Assembly: GCA_009846005.1 (NCBI GenBank)
Contig: VXYL01000067.1
Coordinates: forward strand, 1 to 64,000
Origin: Gammaproteobacteria bacterium
GTDB lineage: Bacteria > Pseudomonadota > Gammaproteobacteria > Pseudomonadales > Azotimanducaceae
Direction of reading: 5' to 3'
Length of the DNA stretch: 64,000 nt
In this document: one piece after another, positions 33,225 to 41,203 of the stretch
How positions within the stretch are numbered: position 1 is the stretch's first letter
Layout of the letters: the number at the start of each line of letters is the position of its first letter
Translations under genes and position numbers: made by a program
Notes under the pieces: generated by a model
Database searches by the model: none
What the model saw: only the letters and a program-made list of their open reading frames with translations
What the model was told of the DNA's origin: nothing

Positions 33225-33901
33225 TCGTAGTAGCGGCAGGCTAGCGCTTCGGCGTCGCCGCCGATGAAGTAGCGGAACCGCAACCACCACATCAAGACGA
33301 TCGTCCTGGCGATGCCGTGGCGCTCCCAACGCCGCGACGATGCCACCACCGGTTCCGGGATCCGGCGCGGCTTCGCCAACCGACGCAACCGACGGCAAAG
33401 TTCCACGTCTTCCAAGAGCGACTGCCGCGGAACTCCGCCCACGGCAGAAAGCAGTTCCCGATGCACGAATATGCCCTGGTCACCGGTCGCGATGCCGGTC
33501 GCGGCCGAGCGCCAGGTCATCGTCCGTTCAATGATTCGGTAGACCCTTGACTCGCCGTCGAGACGCACCGCGAAGAAACCCCAACCGGGTGTGCCGAGCC
33601 GTTCGCCGAGCGCGGCCACGGCACCGTTCGGCAAGCGCGTATCCGCATGGACGAACCAAAGCCATTCCCCGTTGGCGACCTCGACGCCTTCGTTCATCTG
33701 CGTACCACGTCCACGCGGGGCCGACACGACCCGATCGGCACCGCCTGCAACGGTCATGCTGTCGTCGTCGCTGCCTCCGTCAACGACGACGATCTCCACT
33801 TCCGCATGCCGCAGGTCGGCGATCAGGGACCGCAGGGCAACGGCATCGTTCAACACGGGCACGATCATGCTTAGCCGGACTTCGCCTCGGCTTGCCGACA
33901 T
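33221..33901 (-). CDS. TIGR04283-family glycosyltransferase (GT2 fold)
   Basis: A 226-residue family-2 glycosyltransferase. LSMIVPVLNDAVALRSLIAD opens the fold, EIVVVDGGSDDDSM is the first acidic site, RGRGTQMNEGVEVANGEWLW and FVHADTRLP carry the DxD-like metal site, and GDQGIFVHRELLSAVGG completes it. It forms a tight pair with the TIGR04282 protein (4-bp overlap), the usual arrangement. Neither ArsM nor a radical-SAM ArsS is nearby. The ATG overlaps the stop of the gene upstream. Confidence 0.9.
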   Translation of the reverse strand: MSASRGEVRLSMIVPVLNDAVALRSLIADLRHAEVEIVVVDGGSDDDSMTVAGGADRVVSAPRGRGTQMNEGVEVANGEWLWFVHADTRLPNGAVAALGERLGTPGWGFFAVRLDGESRVYRIIERTMTWRSAATGIATGDQGIFVHRELLSAVGGVPRQSLLEDVELCRRLRRLAKPRRIPEPVVASSRRWERHGIARTIVLMWWLRFRYFIGGDAEALACRYYE

Positions 33902-35790
33902 CAAGGGCTATCCTCGTCGATTGCCAAGACCGTGGCGTGTACGCGCAGGCAGCGGTCGACCACGCGCTCGCGATCCTCTGCCAATACGAACCCGCCGTCG
34001 ACCAGCGCGTTCACGCATTCCCGCGCGTGGCTCTCGATGTCGTCAGGGGTTGCCCATTGATGGCCGAACAGACTGAAACCCACGAATATGGCGGGCAGTT
34101 CCGGGGCACCGTGGTCCGGGTGCCTTGGATTCCAGCCCGTATGGCATCCAATGGCAAGCGCCACCTCGGGCAGCCGGATGCCCGCCCGTTCGTTCAAGGA
34201 ATCGTCGACATCGGACACCAAGCGCGCATAGGGCAGTCCTTCGACGGCCGGAAACGCGCAAACCCCGTCGTTTACGCGCCTACCGAGGTCGAGGGTCGCG
34301 AGGCCGCCAAGGCGGTCCGCATCGAGACCCTGGAAACCGTCGATCAACGCGAACTTGGCAAGCACGACGCCGCGTTCGACCAGCGTGCCGTCCCGGAGGG
34401 TCGGTACCTGCGAATCTGGCGGCGAAACCCCATCGGACACCCACGCGTCCAGGTTGGCGAACGCAGCGCGCACCAATGCCGAATGATCCACGACGTTGAA
34501 GGGATAGCGTGCTTTCTCGCCCGTCACCGCGAACGTGTTCGTCGGTGGCAGGACACCGTTGACGTGATGGGTTCCTGCGAAGAGGTAGTTGCGCTCCGAG
34601 GGGTGCGGCTCGACGTCGTAAGCGCCATCGGGGGAAACATGGGTGAGGGCGGCGTCGCCCCGCCAGTACTCGAACGACGTATTCGTGATGACCACCTTGG
34701 GCGTGTGTGCAAGATCGTCGTACAGGCCACCCGTGGCGCCGCTCAACGGATCGCGAACGGTTGTCCCCGAAAACGGGAAGCGCTGGCCCGCCGCCGGCAC
34801 CCCGGCACTGGAGGGTTGCGCGAATCGGTGGTTGAAATCGCCTCGTTGACCACCGGCGATGTGGATGTGCACGCCGTCGAAAACCCCCTTCCCGGTCGAA
34901 TCCGAATTGAGGCCTAGATGCAGCAGATGTCGTAGAACGCGACCGGTCTGGGACGCGCCGAACGCCACCACGGCGGGGCTTGCCGTCGCAAAGGGACCGG
35001 CACCGTCCCGGAGGCTCTCGGCAGCATCGCGCAGTGCCAGCAATCCGCATCCCGTGACCCGTGCCCCCCGGGCCCGGTACACGAGCGTGTAGATGCGACC
35101 CTTCTCGAACCCCTCCGCGAGGTGGATAAACCGATCGCTCGGTTCGACCCTGCCATCTCGTTCCCGTGCGAACCGCCACCGGCACCGGTCGATCTCGACC
35201 AACGGCGCGTTGTCGTCATCGCGAACGAAAAGACGCGCACCGGGTTTGCTGGGATCGGCGGGCGGATAGGTCACCTCGCCGAGTTGGCCGAAGGAAACGA
35301 AAGTCCGGTCGCTTCCCGGCTGGACCCGACATACGACATCGCCTTCGACGGGCTTGCCATCCTCGAGGACCTCCGGGGCGTCCAAGCGAAGGCCAGCCGC
35401 CACGTCCCATTGCCAGCCGATCGAGGCGAGCGCGAAACCGCGCCGAAACAGGAAACCGTCGCCCGGCGCGCACGGGTCGTGAAGGAGATCGTCCGGCCGC
35501 GCCCGATTCAGGATGGAGAACGCCAATCGCCGGCCCCGATTCGGAACGTCGATGAGCAGCTTCCGTGCGGGCTGATCTCGCGGCGCAACCACGGTGTAGT
35601 CGCCACTGTAGCGAACCCATCCGCCCCCATCCCGAGGCGCATGTTGGAGATCCACGATTCCCGCATTGCGATCATCCGCCGGATCAATCGAGTAGTGGAC
35701 TCGTCCGGTCACGATCTCGAAGACGCCGAAGTCCTCAAAAGGACGGCCATCGGCGTAAACGCTACGGGTCTCTATCTGCCATGTCGTCAT
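33901..35790 (-). CDS. Alpha/beta hydrolase domain protein (PF20091-like)
   Basis: A 629-residue protein with no clear signal peptide. The likely nucleophile elbow is VVAFGASQTGRVLRHLLHLG, with serine in GASQ, followed by DGVHIHIAGGQRGDFNHRFA. Further conserved pieces are FEYWRGDAALTHVSPDG and RNYLFAGTHHVNGVLPP. This large hydrolase family is poorly characterised; substrates may be esters or amides. Its stop overlaps the start of the glycosyltransferase, so all three genes are probably one transcript. Confidence 0.82.
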   Translation of the reverse strand: MTTWQIETRSVYADGRPFEDFGVFEIVTGRVHYSIDPADDRNAGIVDLQHAPRDGGGWVRYSGDYTVVAPRDQPARKLLIDVPNRGRRLAFSILNRARPDDLLHDPCAPGDGFLFRRGFALASIGWQWDVAAGLRLDAPEVLEDGKPVEGDVVCRVQPGSDRTFVSFGQLGEVTYPPADPSKPGARLFVRDDDNAPLVEIDRCRWRFARERDGRVEPSDRFIHLAEGFEKGRIYTLVYRARGARVTGCGLLALRDAAESLRDGAGPFATASPAVVAFGASQTGRVLRHLLHLGLNSDSTGKGVFDGVHIHIAGGQRGDFNHRFAQPSSAGVPAAGQRFPFSGTTVRDPLSGATGGLYDDLAHTPKVVITNTSFEYWRGDAALTHVSPDGAYDVEPHPSERNYLFAGTHHVNGVLPPTNTFAVTGEKARYPFNVVDHSALVRAAFANLDAWVSDGVSPPDSQVPTLRDGTLVERGVVLAKFALIDGFQGLDADRLGGLATLDLGRRVNDGVCAFPAVEGLPYARLVSDVDDSLNERAGIRLPEVALAIGCHTGWNPRHPDHGAPELPAIFVGFSLFGHQWATPDDIESHARECVNALVDGGFVLAEDRERVVDRCLRVHATVLAIDEDSP

Positions 35791-35874
35791 CGCGACGTTG
35801 GTCGCTCATGTCACTTCGCGCCGAAACCGTAGCAGGATGATGCCGTATTGTCGTTGTTCCGATGCAGAGCCTCG

Positions 35875-36471
35875 CTAGGCTAGTGCTTCCTCGGGGCCCG
35901 CCAGCAGTCCAAGAACGGTCATCAACGCCGCCATGGCCGCTGCGCCGAACGCGACTGCAAGCAGGGCGTTCATCGGCTTGGTGTGTCGCGCCAACAACCA
36001 GATGGCCATCGCGAGAAAGCCAATCAGCGCTACGTAGCGCAACCTGCCCATCCACGCGAACGCGGCGACATCCCCGACCCGAGCCGCCAGCGAGTCGCTC
36101 TCCCACACCTCGAATACGGTTAACGCCACCGGGGGGTCCAGGATCAACAGCGCGACACCGACCCAGACGTACGCGGCGACCCACCAGAACGACCGACTCA
36201 TCGCGGTTGCGATCAGTCGCACGTTGGCGTCTTCGCCGAGCCAGACGAGCATCGCCCCGCACGCCAGTCCGAATATGGCCACGAACGCCGCGGTTACCGC
36301 CGCGACCATCACCACGGTCACGTAGGCCGTCACACGTGCAACCGCGAACACCGGGTTCGGGCCGGCGAACAACCCGTCGACCCCAAGCACGGTGAACGCC
36401 GCCAATCCGGCGAGCCAAACGCCCACAGGCAGAAACGCCGCCCCGGCCAATCGCGCCGCGACCCCGTTCAT
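35875..36471 (-). CDS. Polytopic membrane protein paired with SpoIIM-family gene
   Basis: A 198-residue protein with about five hydrophobic helices (for example FLPVGVWLAGLAAFTVLGVD, VTAYVTVVMVAAVTAAFVAI, YVALIGFLAMAIWLLA). The ATG at 36471 overlaps the TGA of the SpoIIM-like gene upstream, so the pair is translationally coupled. Small channel or Yip1-like membrane proteins look similar, but I cannot place it in a family. Confidence 0.7.
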   Translation of the reverse strand: MNGVAARLAGAAFLPVGVWLAGLAAFTVLGVDGLFAGPNPVFAVARVTAYVTVVMVAAVTAAFVAIFGLACGAMLVWLGEDANVRLIATAMSRSFWWVAAYVWVGVALLILDPPVALTVFEVWESDSLAARVGDVAAFAWMGRLRYVALIGFLAMAIWLLARHTKPMNALLAVAFGAAAMAALMTVLGLLAGPEEALA

Positions 36472-37058
36472 CGCTCGACGCGCAGTGACTCGGCAATGTC
36501 CGCCGTCACGAACGCCTCCACTGCGGCGGCCGCCGCGAGCGCACCCAAACCGAATAGCAATGCCGTCCCGAGGCGCAGCGACTTGATCGAACTCCAATCG
36601 AGCGACGACACCCTGAGCGCCAGTGGAATGCCTTGCAGGCCCACCGCCCCGGCGATGCACAGCGTACCCAGTTCAAGTACGCCGTGCGGCAACAGAAGGT
36701 TCGCGATATCTAGATTGGACATGCCGGAGACCCTTGCGAAGCCGATGAGCTGGCCGACGGCCAGGCCGTTGCCGAGAAGGACCGCGACCGTCACGAGACC
36801 GGCGGACACGACGCCTAGGAGCAGCATTACGTAGACGGTCATATTCCGTCTCAGGATGAACACAAAGAGCTCCCAGTCCGATCGCTCCTGCCCGGCCGTT
36901 CGATCGGCGGTGATCGGCGGCAGCGTCTCGGTAGGCATCGCGTTGATCCAATCCGCAACGGCAGTACCGACGGCCAGACCGACCAGCAGCAGCAGGACGG
37001 CGCAACAGAACCGGCCGAACGAGTAGTCCTTGTCCGTTTCAGACGGCATCGTGACCAT
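36468..37058 (-). CDS. SpoIIM/DUF95-family membrane protein
   Basis: A 196-residue membrane protein. The pattern LFVFILRRNMTVYVMLLLGV followed by VVSAGLVTVAVLLGNGLAVG and LLPHGVLELGTLCIAGAVGL is characteristic of the stage II sporulation protein M family, which is also common in non-sporulating bacteria. The His-Gly-x-x-Glu motif is intact. The start may be ATG 37058 or 37049. The family forms membrane complexes; its role outside sporulation is unclear. Confidence 0.78.
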   Translation of the reverse strand: MVTMPSETDKDYSFGRFCCAVLLLLVGLAVGTAVADWINAMPTETLPPITADRTAGQERSDWELFVFILRRNMTVYVMLLLGVVSAGLVTVAVLLGNGLAVGQLIGFARVSGMSNLDIANLLLPHGVLELGTLCIAGAVGLQGIPLALRVSSLDWSSIKSLRLGTALLFGLGALAAAAAVEAFVTADIAESLRVER

Positions 37059-37125
37059 CACCCGACGATGCGCTCCCCGCGCGCCATCGCGTTGCCGCGC
37101 AAGCGCGCGGAATCGGAGCGCTACG

Positions 37126-37380
37126 CTACTGCGCCAGGAACCTCGTCGGAGGCGTTCCCGGCAGCGCACTGAGCGTCACGTCCACGAACTCCCGGACCAC
37201 GAACCCCGTGTGGCCCTCGACGCAGATCTCGTCGATCCGGTCCCCGTCGTCGTCGCAGAACACTACGGTGGCCCAATGGACCACCTTGGACTGCGGCACG
37301 ACACCCACGGCTACGTTCGCGCTCGCAGCGAAGCCGGCGAGCCCCAGCACAAACGCCAATGCGTAACATTGCTTCTTCAT
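37126..37380 (-). CDS. Small secreted protein
   Basis: An 84-residue protein with GGAG seven bases before its ATG. A signal peptide (KKQCYALAFVLGLAGFAASA) precedes a short mature chain of about 64 residues containing a DDDGDRIDEICVEGH acidic patch. No family is recognised. Two cysteines remain in the mature region (VVFCDDD and EICVE) and may form a disulfide. Confidence 0.68.
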   Translation of the reverse strand: MKKQCYALAFVLGLAGFAASANVAVGVVPQSKVVHWATVVFCDDDGDRIDEICVEGHTGFVVREFVDVTLSALPGTPPTRFLAQ

Positions 37381-37552
37381 CGCAAATCTCCATAAGTTGT
37401 CGAATCAGCAGCCCGACGATATGCCGATTGGCCCGGCCTGAGGGGCACCTCGGGCACTCTCTCACGCAATTCTCCGAGATTCGCCACGGGTGCCATCACG
37501 CACGCTCAAGGACCGGCACGACTCGCTCGCGCCGCCGAGGGTAGAACAAGCC

Positions 37553-38548
37553 CTAGAGGCCGGCGGCAATCAGGTCCTGAAGCCGGACCACGCCGATCGG
37601 TCGCTGCGCGTCCAGGATGACCAGTTCCGTGATCTGGTTGGCCTGCATCTGGCGCAGGCAATCGACGGCCTTGGTGTCGGCGGATGCCGAGCCGTCCACA
37701 TCGGTCGGCGCCGAGCTTTCGCTGCCGCGGCGACTGCGTTCGAAGCACTCGGCCACGGTCAGCCGATTGACATGCTCGCCACGCAGCAAGAGCCTGCGGA
37801 TGTCGGCGTCCGTCACGACGCCCACGTACGTCCCACCCTCGTCCACCACCGTCGTCATGCCAATGCCCTTGGACGAAATCATATAGAGCAGATCGGGAAA
37901 GTGTGCGGCCGTGTCGACGACGGGCAGGCCCTCTCCCTTGATCATGACATCGTCCACGGAGAGGAGCAGGCGCCGGCCTAGCCTGCCGCTCGGGTGGAAT
38001 CTCGCGAAATCGCGTTCCGTCAAGCCCTTGGCCTGCTGGACAAGGATCGCCAGCACGTCGCAAACCGCCATGGCCGTCACCGCGCTGGTCGTGGGTGCGA
38101 GATCAAACTCGTCGATCTCGGGCAATGCCGGTATCTCCAAGGCGATGTCGACGATGGCGGCGAGTTTCGAATTGGGTTCCGTGAGCGAGACGACCTGCCC
38201 GCCGGTCACGGCCTTGAACTGCCGGGCGAAAGCGATGGTCTCTTCGTTGCTGCCGCTCTTGGACAACGCCAGCAATGCCGATCCAGGCCGGACGATACCC
38301 AGATCGCCGTGCAGTGCCTCCACGGGATGCACGAACACGGCCTGGGTGCCCGTACTGGATAGCGTCGCCGCCACCTTCTGAGCGACCAGGCCGCTTTTGC
38401 CGAGCCCCGTGACGATTAGAATCGAGTCAAGGCCGGCGATCAGTTCGACGGCCCGCACCAAACGCGTATCGAGGAGATCCTTGGCGGCCGCCAGCGCGAC
38501 CCCGTAGCGGTCGAGCATGTCGCCTGCGCGTCGAATCAATGCATCCAT
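37553..38548 (-). CDS. kdsD: Arabinose-5-phosphate isomerase (KpsF/KdsD/GutQ family)
   Basis: A 331-residue protein with an N-terminal SIS domain (ILIVTGLGKSGLVAQKVAAT; FVHPVEALHGDLGIV; ALSKSGSNEETIAFA) and two C-terminal CBS motifs (VDDVMIKGEGLPVV; VGVVTDADIRRLLLRGE). It converts ribulose-5-phosphate to arabinose-5-phosphate, the precursor of Kdo in LPS. The PTTSAVTAMAVCDVLA helix is conserved. The second CBS domain has a Ser/Asp-rich insertion of about 20 residues. It stands alone here, without kdsC or lpt genes. Confidence 0.93.
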   Translation of the reverse strand: MDALIRRAGDMLDRYGVALAAAKDLLDTRLVRAVELIAGLDSILIVTGLGKSGLVAQKVAATLSSTGTQAVFVHPVEALHGDLGIVRPGSALLALSKSGSNEETIAFARQFKAVTGGQVVSLTEPNSKLAAIVDIALEIPALPEIDEFDLAPTTSAVTAMAVCDVLAILVQQAKGLTERDFARFHPSGRLGRRLLLSVDDVMIKGEGLPVVDTAAHFPDLLYMISSKGIGMTTVVDEGGTYVGVVTDADIRRLLLRGEHVNRLTVAECFERSRRGSESSAPTDVDGSASADTKAVDCLRQMQANQITELVILDAQRPIGVVRLQDLIAAGL

Positions 38549-38579
38549 CGTGCCCGAGAGGATACCTTCAAGACGTTGA

Positions 38580-40097
38580 TCAAGCGCGGGCGAAGTTGCG
38601 CCGGTCGGTCTTCCGCGGAACCACGTCGCAGGTCTCCATGTACCAGGTCAGCATGCGTTCCTTGAGGCGCACGATCTCCCCGCCGTAACGCGAATCGCTG
38701 ATCAGGTTCCGCGTCTCGCCCGGATCCTCGACCAAGTCGTAGAACTCGTCCATCTCGAATGCCCGGCGCACGTACTTGAACCCCTCGTCGCGACACATCG
38801 CGGCCTTGGTATGCGGCAGGGGCGTGGATTCGGCGACCTGCAGGCTGACCCGCGGCGAGTACAGGCCCAGTCTCGAACCGGCGGATAGGCTCTCGTATTC
38901 GCTGGCGTGGACTTCCCCCACGAGCCGTCCGCCCTCGGTGAACACCGCGTCCCGGTGCGGACGGTCGGGGTTGTCGAAGAGGCCAGCCAAGCTGCGGCCA
39001 AAATGCCAGTAGCCGCAGTCGATCTGAGCGAGATCGTAGACCGTCGCCGGAAAGTCGACCAACTCGACCAGTTGATCCCGAACACCCGGCACGATGTCGA
39101 CGCTCGTCGGCGGCTTCACCACCAAGGGCACCCGGCTCAGGCAGTCCTGGAACGTGTTCTGGGTCTTCTCCACGAGGCCGTAGTCGCCGGTGAAGTCGCC
39201 GTGGTCCGAGAATAGAAACACCGCGCTGTCATCGAAGATTCCCGCACCGCGCAACGCCTCGACCAACATCCCGAACTGATGGTCGACCCGCGCGCACATG
39301 CCGTAGTAGGTCGCCCGAAGCTCTCGCCAGCGATCCTCGGTCCAGCCGGTCAGATGTTGGCCATCGCGGATTCCCTTGAGCAGCCCGGGCTTGTCGTCCC
39401 AGGTCTCGTACACATGACGTTCGGGGACATCGTCCCGGCTCGTGACCGAATACCAGGGCTCTTCCACGCAGTACGGCGGATGCGGATACCCCAGCGGCAG
39501 GAACAGGCACAGCGGCTGATCCCCGTCGTAGGTACCCAGGAAATCGATGGCGCCGTGGACCATGGCCCAGTCCCCATCGAACCAGACACCACCCTCAGGG
39601 GCATCGAGGCGGCCCTTGAAGAAGCTGAAATAGTTGTCGCCGTCCGGATCGCCGCGCCAAGCCAAGTCGCCGCCGTGGCTCCCGGGTCGGGGAACGACAC
39701 CCCATCGTTCGTAGTCGGCCGGCCTGGGCCGGAAGTGAACATCGCAATGGGCTTCGAAACCGAGTTGCCCGGGCACCAGGTCGTTCTTGCCGCCCCACCA
39801 GACGAAGTAGCCGTTGTCCCTGAGAACCTTGAGCAGGTTGGTCTCCCCGAGGATCGGGTTCAGCATGTGGTGCATGGTGCGGTGACCCCGGACGTGGGGG
39901 TACCAGCCGGTCATGAACGAGCACCTGCTCGGCGTACACACGGTGGCCTGGACGAACGCTTGGCCGAAGGAGACCGCCTCGTCTGCCACGAGCCGGTCGA
40001 TGTTCGGTGTTTTCACCGCCGGATGGCCGATGTGCCCGAGCGCGTCGCCCCGCCATTGATCGGGGTTGAAGATGATGATGTGCGGTTTGCCGGGCAT
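38580..40097 (-). CDS. Sulfatase (type I, Cys-type)
   Basis: A 505-residue alkaline-phosphatase-superfamily sulfatase. Cys54 in ATVCTPSRCSFMTG is in the CxPSR motif that is converted to formylglycine. Further metal-site pieces are FNPDQWRGDALG and LFSDHGDFTGDYGLVEKTQ, and the C-terminal DEFYDLVEDPGETRNLISD is typical. No signal peptide is seen, so it is likely cytoplasmic. It begins 2 bp after the stop of the phosphatase gene and is probably cotranscribed with it. A maturase must be encoded elsewhere. Confidence 0.93.
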   Translation of the reverse strand: MPGKPHIIIFNPDQWRGDALGHIGHPAVKTPNIDRLVADEAVSFGQAFVQATVCTPSRCSFMTGWYPHVRGHRTMHHMLNPILGETNLLKVLRDNGYFVWWGGKNDLVPGQLGFEAHCDVHFRPRPADYERWGVVPRPGSHGGDLAWRGDPDGDNYFSFFKGRLDAPEGGVWFDGDWAMVHGAIDFLGTYDGDQPLCLFLPLGYPHPPYCVEEPWYSVTSRDDVPERHVYETWDDKPGLLKGIRDGQHLTGWTEDRWRELRATYYGMCARVDHQFGMLVEALRGAGIFDDSAVFLFSDHGDFTGDYGLVEKTQNTFQDCLSRVPLVVKPPTSVDIVPGVRDQLVELVDFPATVYDLAQIDCGYWHFGRSLAGLFDNPDRPHRDAVFTEGGRLVGEVHASEYESLSAGSRLGLYSPRVSLQVAESTPLPHTKAAMCRDEGFKYVRRAFEMDEFYDLVEDPGETRNLISDSRYGGEIVRLKERMLTWYMETCDVVPRKTDRRNFARA

Positions 40098-40099
40098 GC

Positions 40100-40927
40100 C
40101 TAATGCCGAAGTTCCTCCAATACACGTTCGTGCAGCCGGGCGTCTCCCGTGGCCAGCACTTCCCCACCCATGGCCGGGTTGCCACCATCCCAATCCGTGA
40201 TGACACCGCCGGCGCCCTCCACCACGGGCATCAGCGCCTGAACATCGTAGGGCTTCAGGTTCGCTTCGATCACGAGGTCGGCAAGCCCCATGGCGAGCAT
40301 CGCGTAGAGGTAGCAGTCGGTGCCGTAGCGCATGCCTCGGGCAAGCTGCCGGATGCGACCGAATCCCGCCACTTGCCGCTCGGTGCGGAACATTTCCGGT
40401 GCTGTGGTCCCGGCAAGCGCCTCGCCCAGTCCGGGGCAGGGTCGTGTGGCCAGCGCTCGCTGCTCGCCGCTGCGGGTGTAGATCGCGCTGCTGCCGTCGC
40501 CGGCGAACGTCTCGTCCAGCACTGGCTGACGAATCGCCCCGACCACCGGCCGCTCACCGTCGAACAGCGCCACGAGGGTTCCCCAGTGCAGGAGGCCCAT
40601 GACGTAGCCACGCGTCCCGTCGATCGGGTCCAACACCCAGGTCAGGCCGTCCCCCGTCTCGAGACCGAACTCTTCACCCAGAATCCCGTGTGCCGGATAG
40701 TGCTTTCGAATCTCCTCGCGCATGGCGCGTTCCGCCGCACGATCCGCCTCGGTCACCGGATCGTAGTCCGTACCGGCTTGCTTGTTGTCCACGGCAACGG
40801 GACGCCTGAACTGCGGCAGGATCACCTCGCCCGCGAGCTGCGCCAGGCGGCACGCGAACTCCACGTACTCCGCACGCGCCTGCGCGTCCAGGCGCACCGG
40901 GGTATCGGATTGAATCGAGGTACCCAT
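40100..40927 (-). CDS. Inositol-monophosphatase-family phosphatase (HisN-like)
   Basis: A 275-residue protein. The metal-binding motifs are GILGEEFGLE, LTWVLDPIDGTRGYVMGLLH and PYDVQALMPVVEGAGGVITD. The TRGY variant is typical of histidinol-phosphatase-like (HisN) members rather than generic inositol monophosphatase. The ATG at 40927 is used because the in-frame extension upstream is made of the intergenic palindromic repeats. The substrate is not fixed; histidinol phosphate is one option. Confidence 0.88.
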   Translation of the reverse strand: MGTSIQSDTPVRLDAQARAEYVEFACRLAQLAGEVILPQFRRPVAVDNKQAGTDYDPVTEADRAAERAMREEIRKHYPAHGILGEEFGLETGDGLTWVLDPIDGTRGYVMGLLHWGTLVALFDGERPVVGAIRQPVLDETFAGDGSSAIYTRSGEQRALATRPCPGLGEALAGTTAPEMFRTERQVAGFGRIRQLARGMRYGTDCYLYAMLAMGLADLVIEANLKPYDVQALMPVVEGAGGVITDWDGGNPAMGGEVLATGDARLHERVLEELRH

Positions 40928-41024
40928 GAAGTTAGCTACCAGCCTTCCCGTATCAAAAGCCCGTGTGCCCGCGTGCCCCCCAACGCTTGTCGTCACCCGC
41001 CCCGATATGGCCACGCGGCTTTGT

Positions 41025-41051
41025 CGGGACGGGACAAGCCCGTCCCCTACG
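41025..41051. repeat. Palindromic repeat, GGGACAAGCCC type
   Basis: Same core as 32557: CGGGACGGGACAAGCCCGTC then CCCTACG. It is the first of three copies packed in the gap between the phosphatase and RND operons. Confidence 0.85.
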
Positions 41052-41076
41052 AACTGCACCCAACGCCGGTCCGCAT

Positions 41077-41107
41077 CGTAGGGGCGACCCTTGTGGTCGC
41101 CCGCGAT
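41077..41107. repeat. Palindromic repeat, GGGCGACC type
   Basis: Core TAGGGGCGACCCTTGTGGTC followed by GCCCGCGAT. The perfect arms GGGCGACC / GGTCGCCC flank CTTGTG. The opposite orientation to the copies beside it is typical of this family. Confidence 0.85.
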
Positions 41108-41127
41108 GGCTACGGCCGCGCCGCAAG

Positions 41128-41154
41128 GCGACGGGACAAGCCCGTCCCCTACGG
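41128..41154. repeat. Palindromic repeat, GGGACAAGCCC type
   Basis: ACGGGACAAGCCCGTCCCCT then ACGG, same orientation as the copy at 41025. The three copies fill most of the 276-bp gap 40928-41203, which contains no gene. Confidence 0.85.
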
Positions 41155-41203
41155 CACATTGTTGCCGCCCGCCGCGCATGGGGCAACGTTCGATCCCGTC
41201 TGT

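Noticed and set aside
33547-34917. 456-residue plus-strand frame
   Set aside because: Antisense to the glycosyltransferase and alpha/beta hydrolase genes; no recognisable motif.
41025-41154. CRISPR array
   Set aside because: The copies are palindromic, in both orientations, with irregular spacing and sequence variants, and no cas genes are present.
40928-41179. Coding extension of the HisN-like gene containing VGDGLVPSR-like peptides
   Set aside because: These peptides are translations of the palindromic repeats; the enzyme fold starts at 40927.
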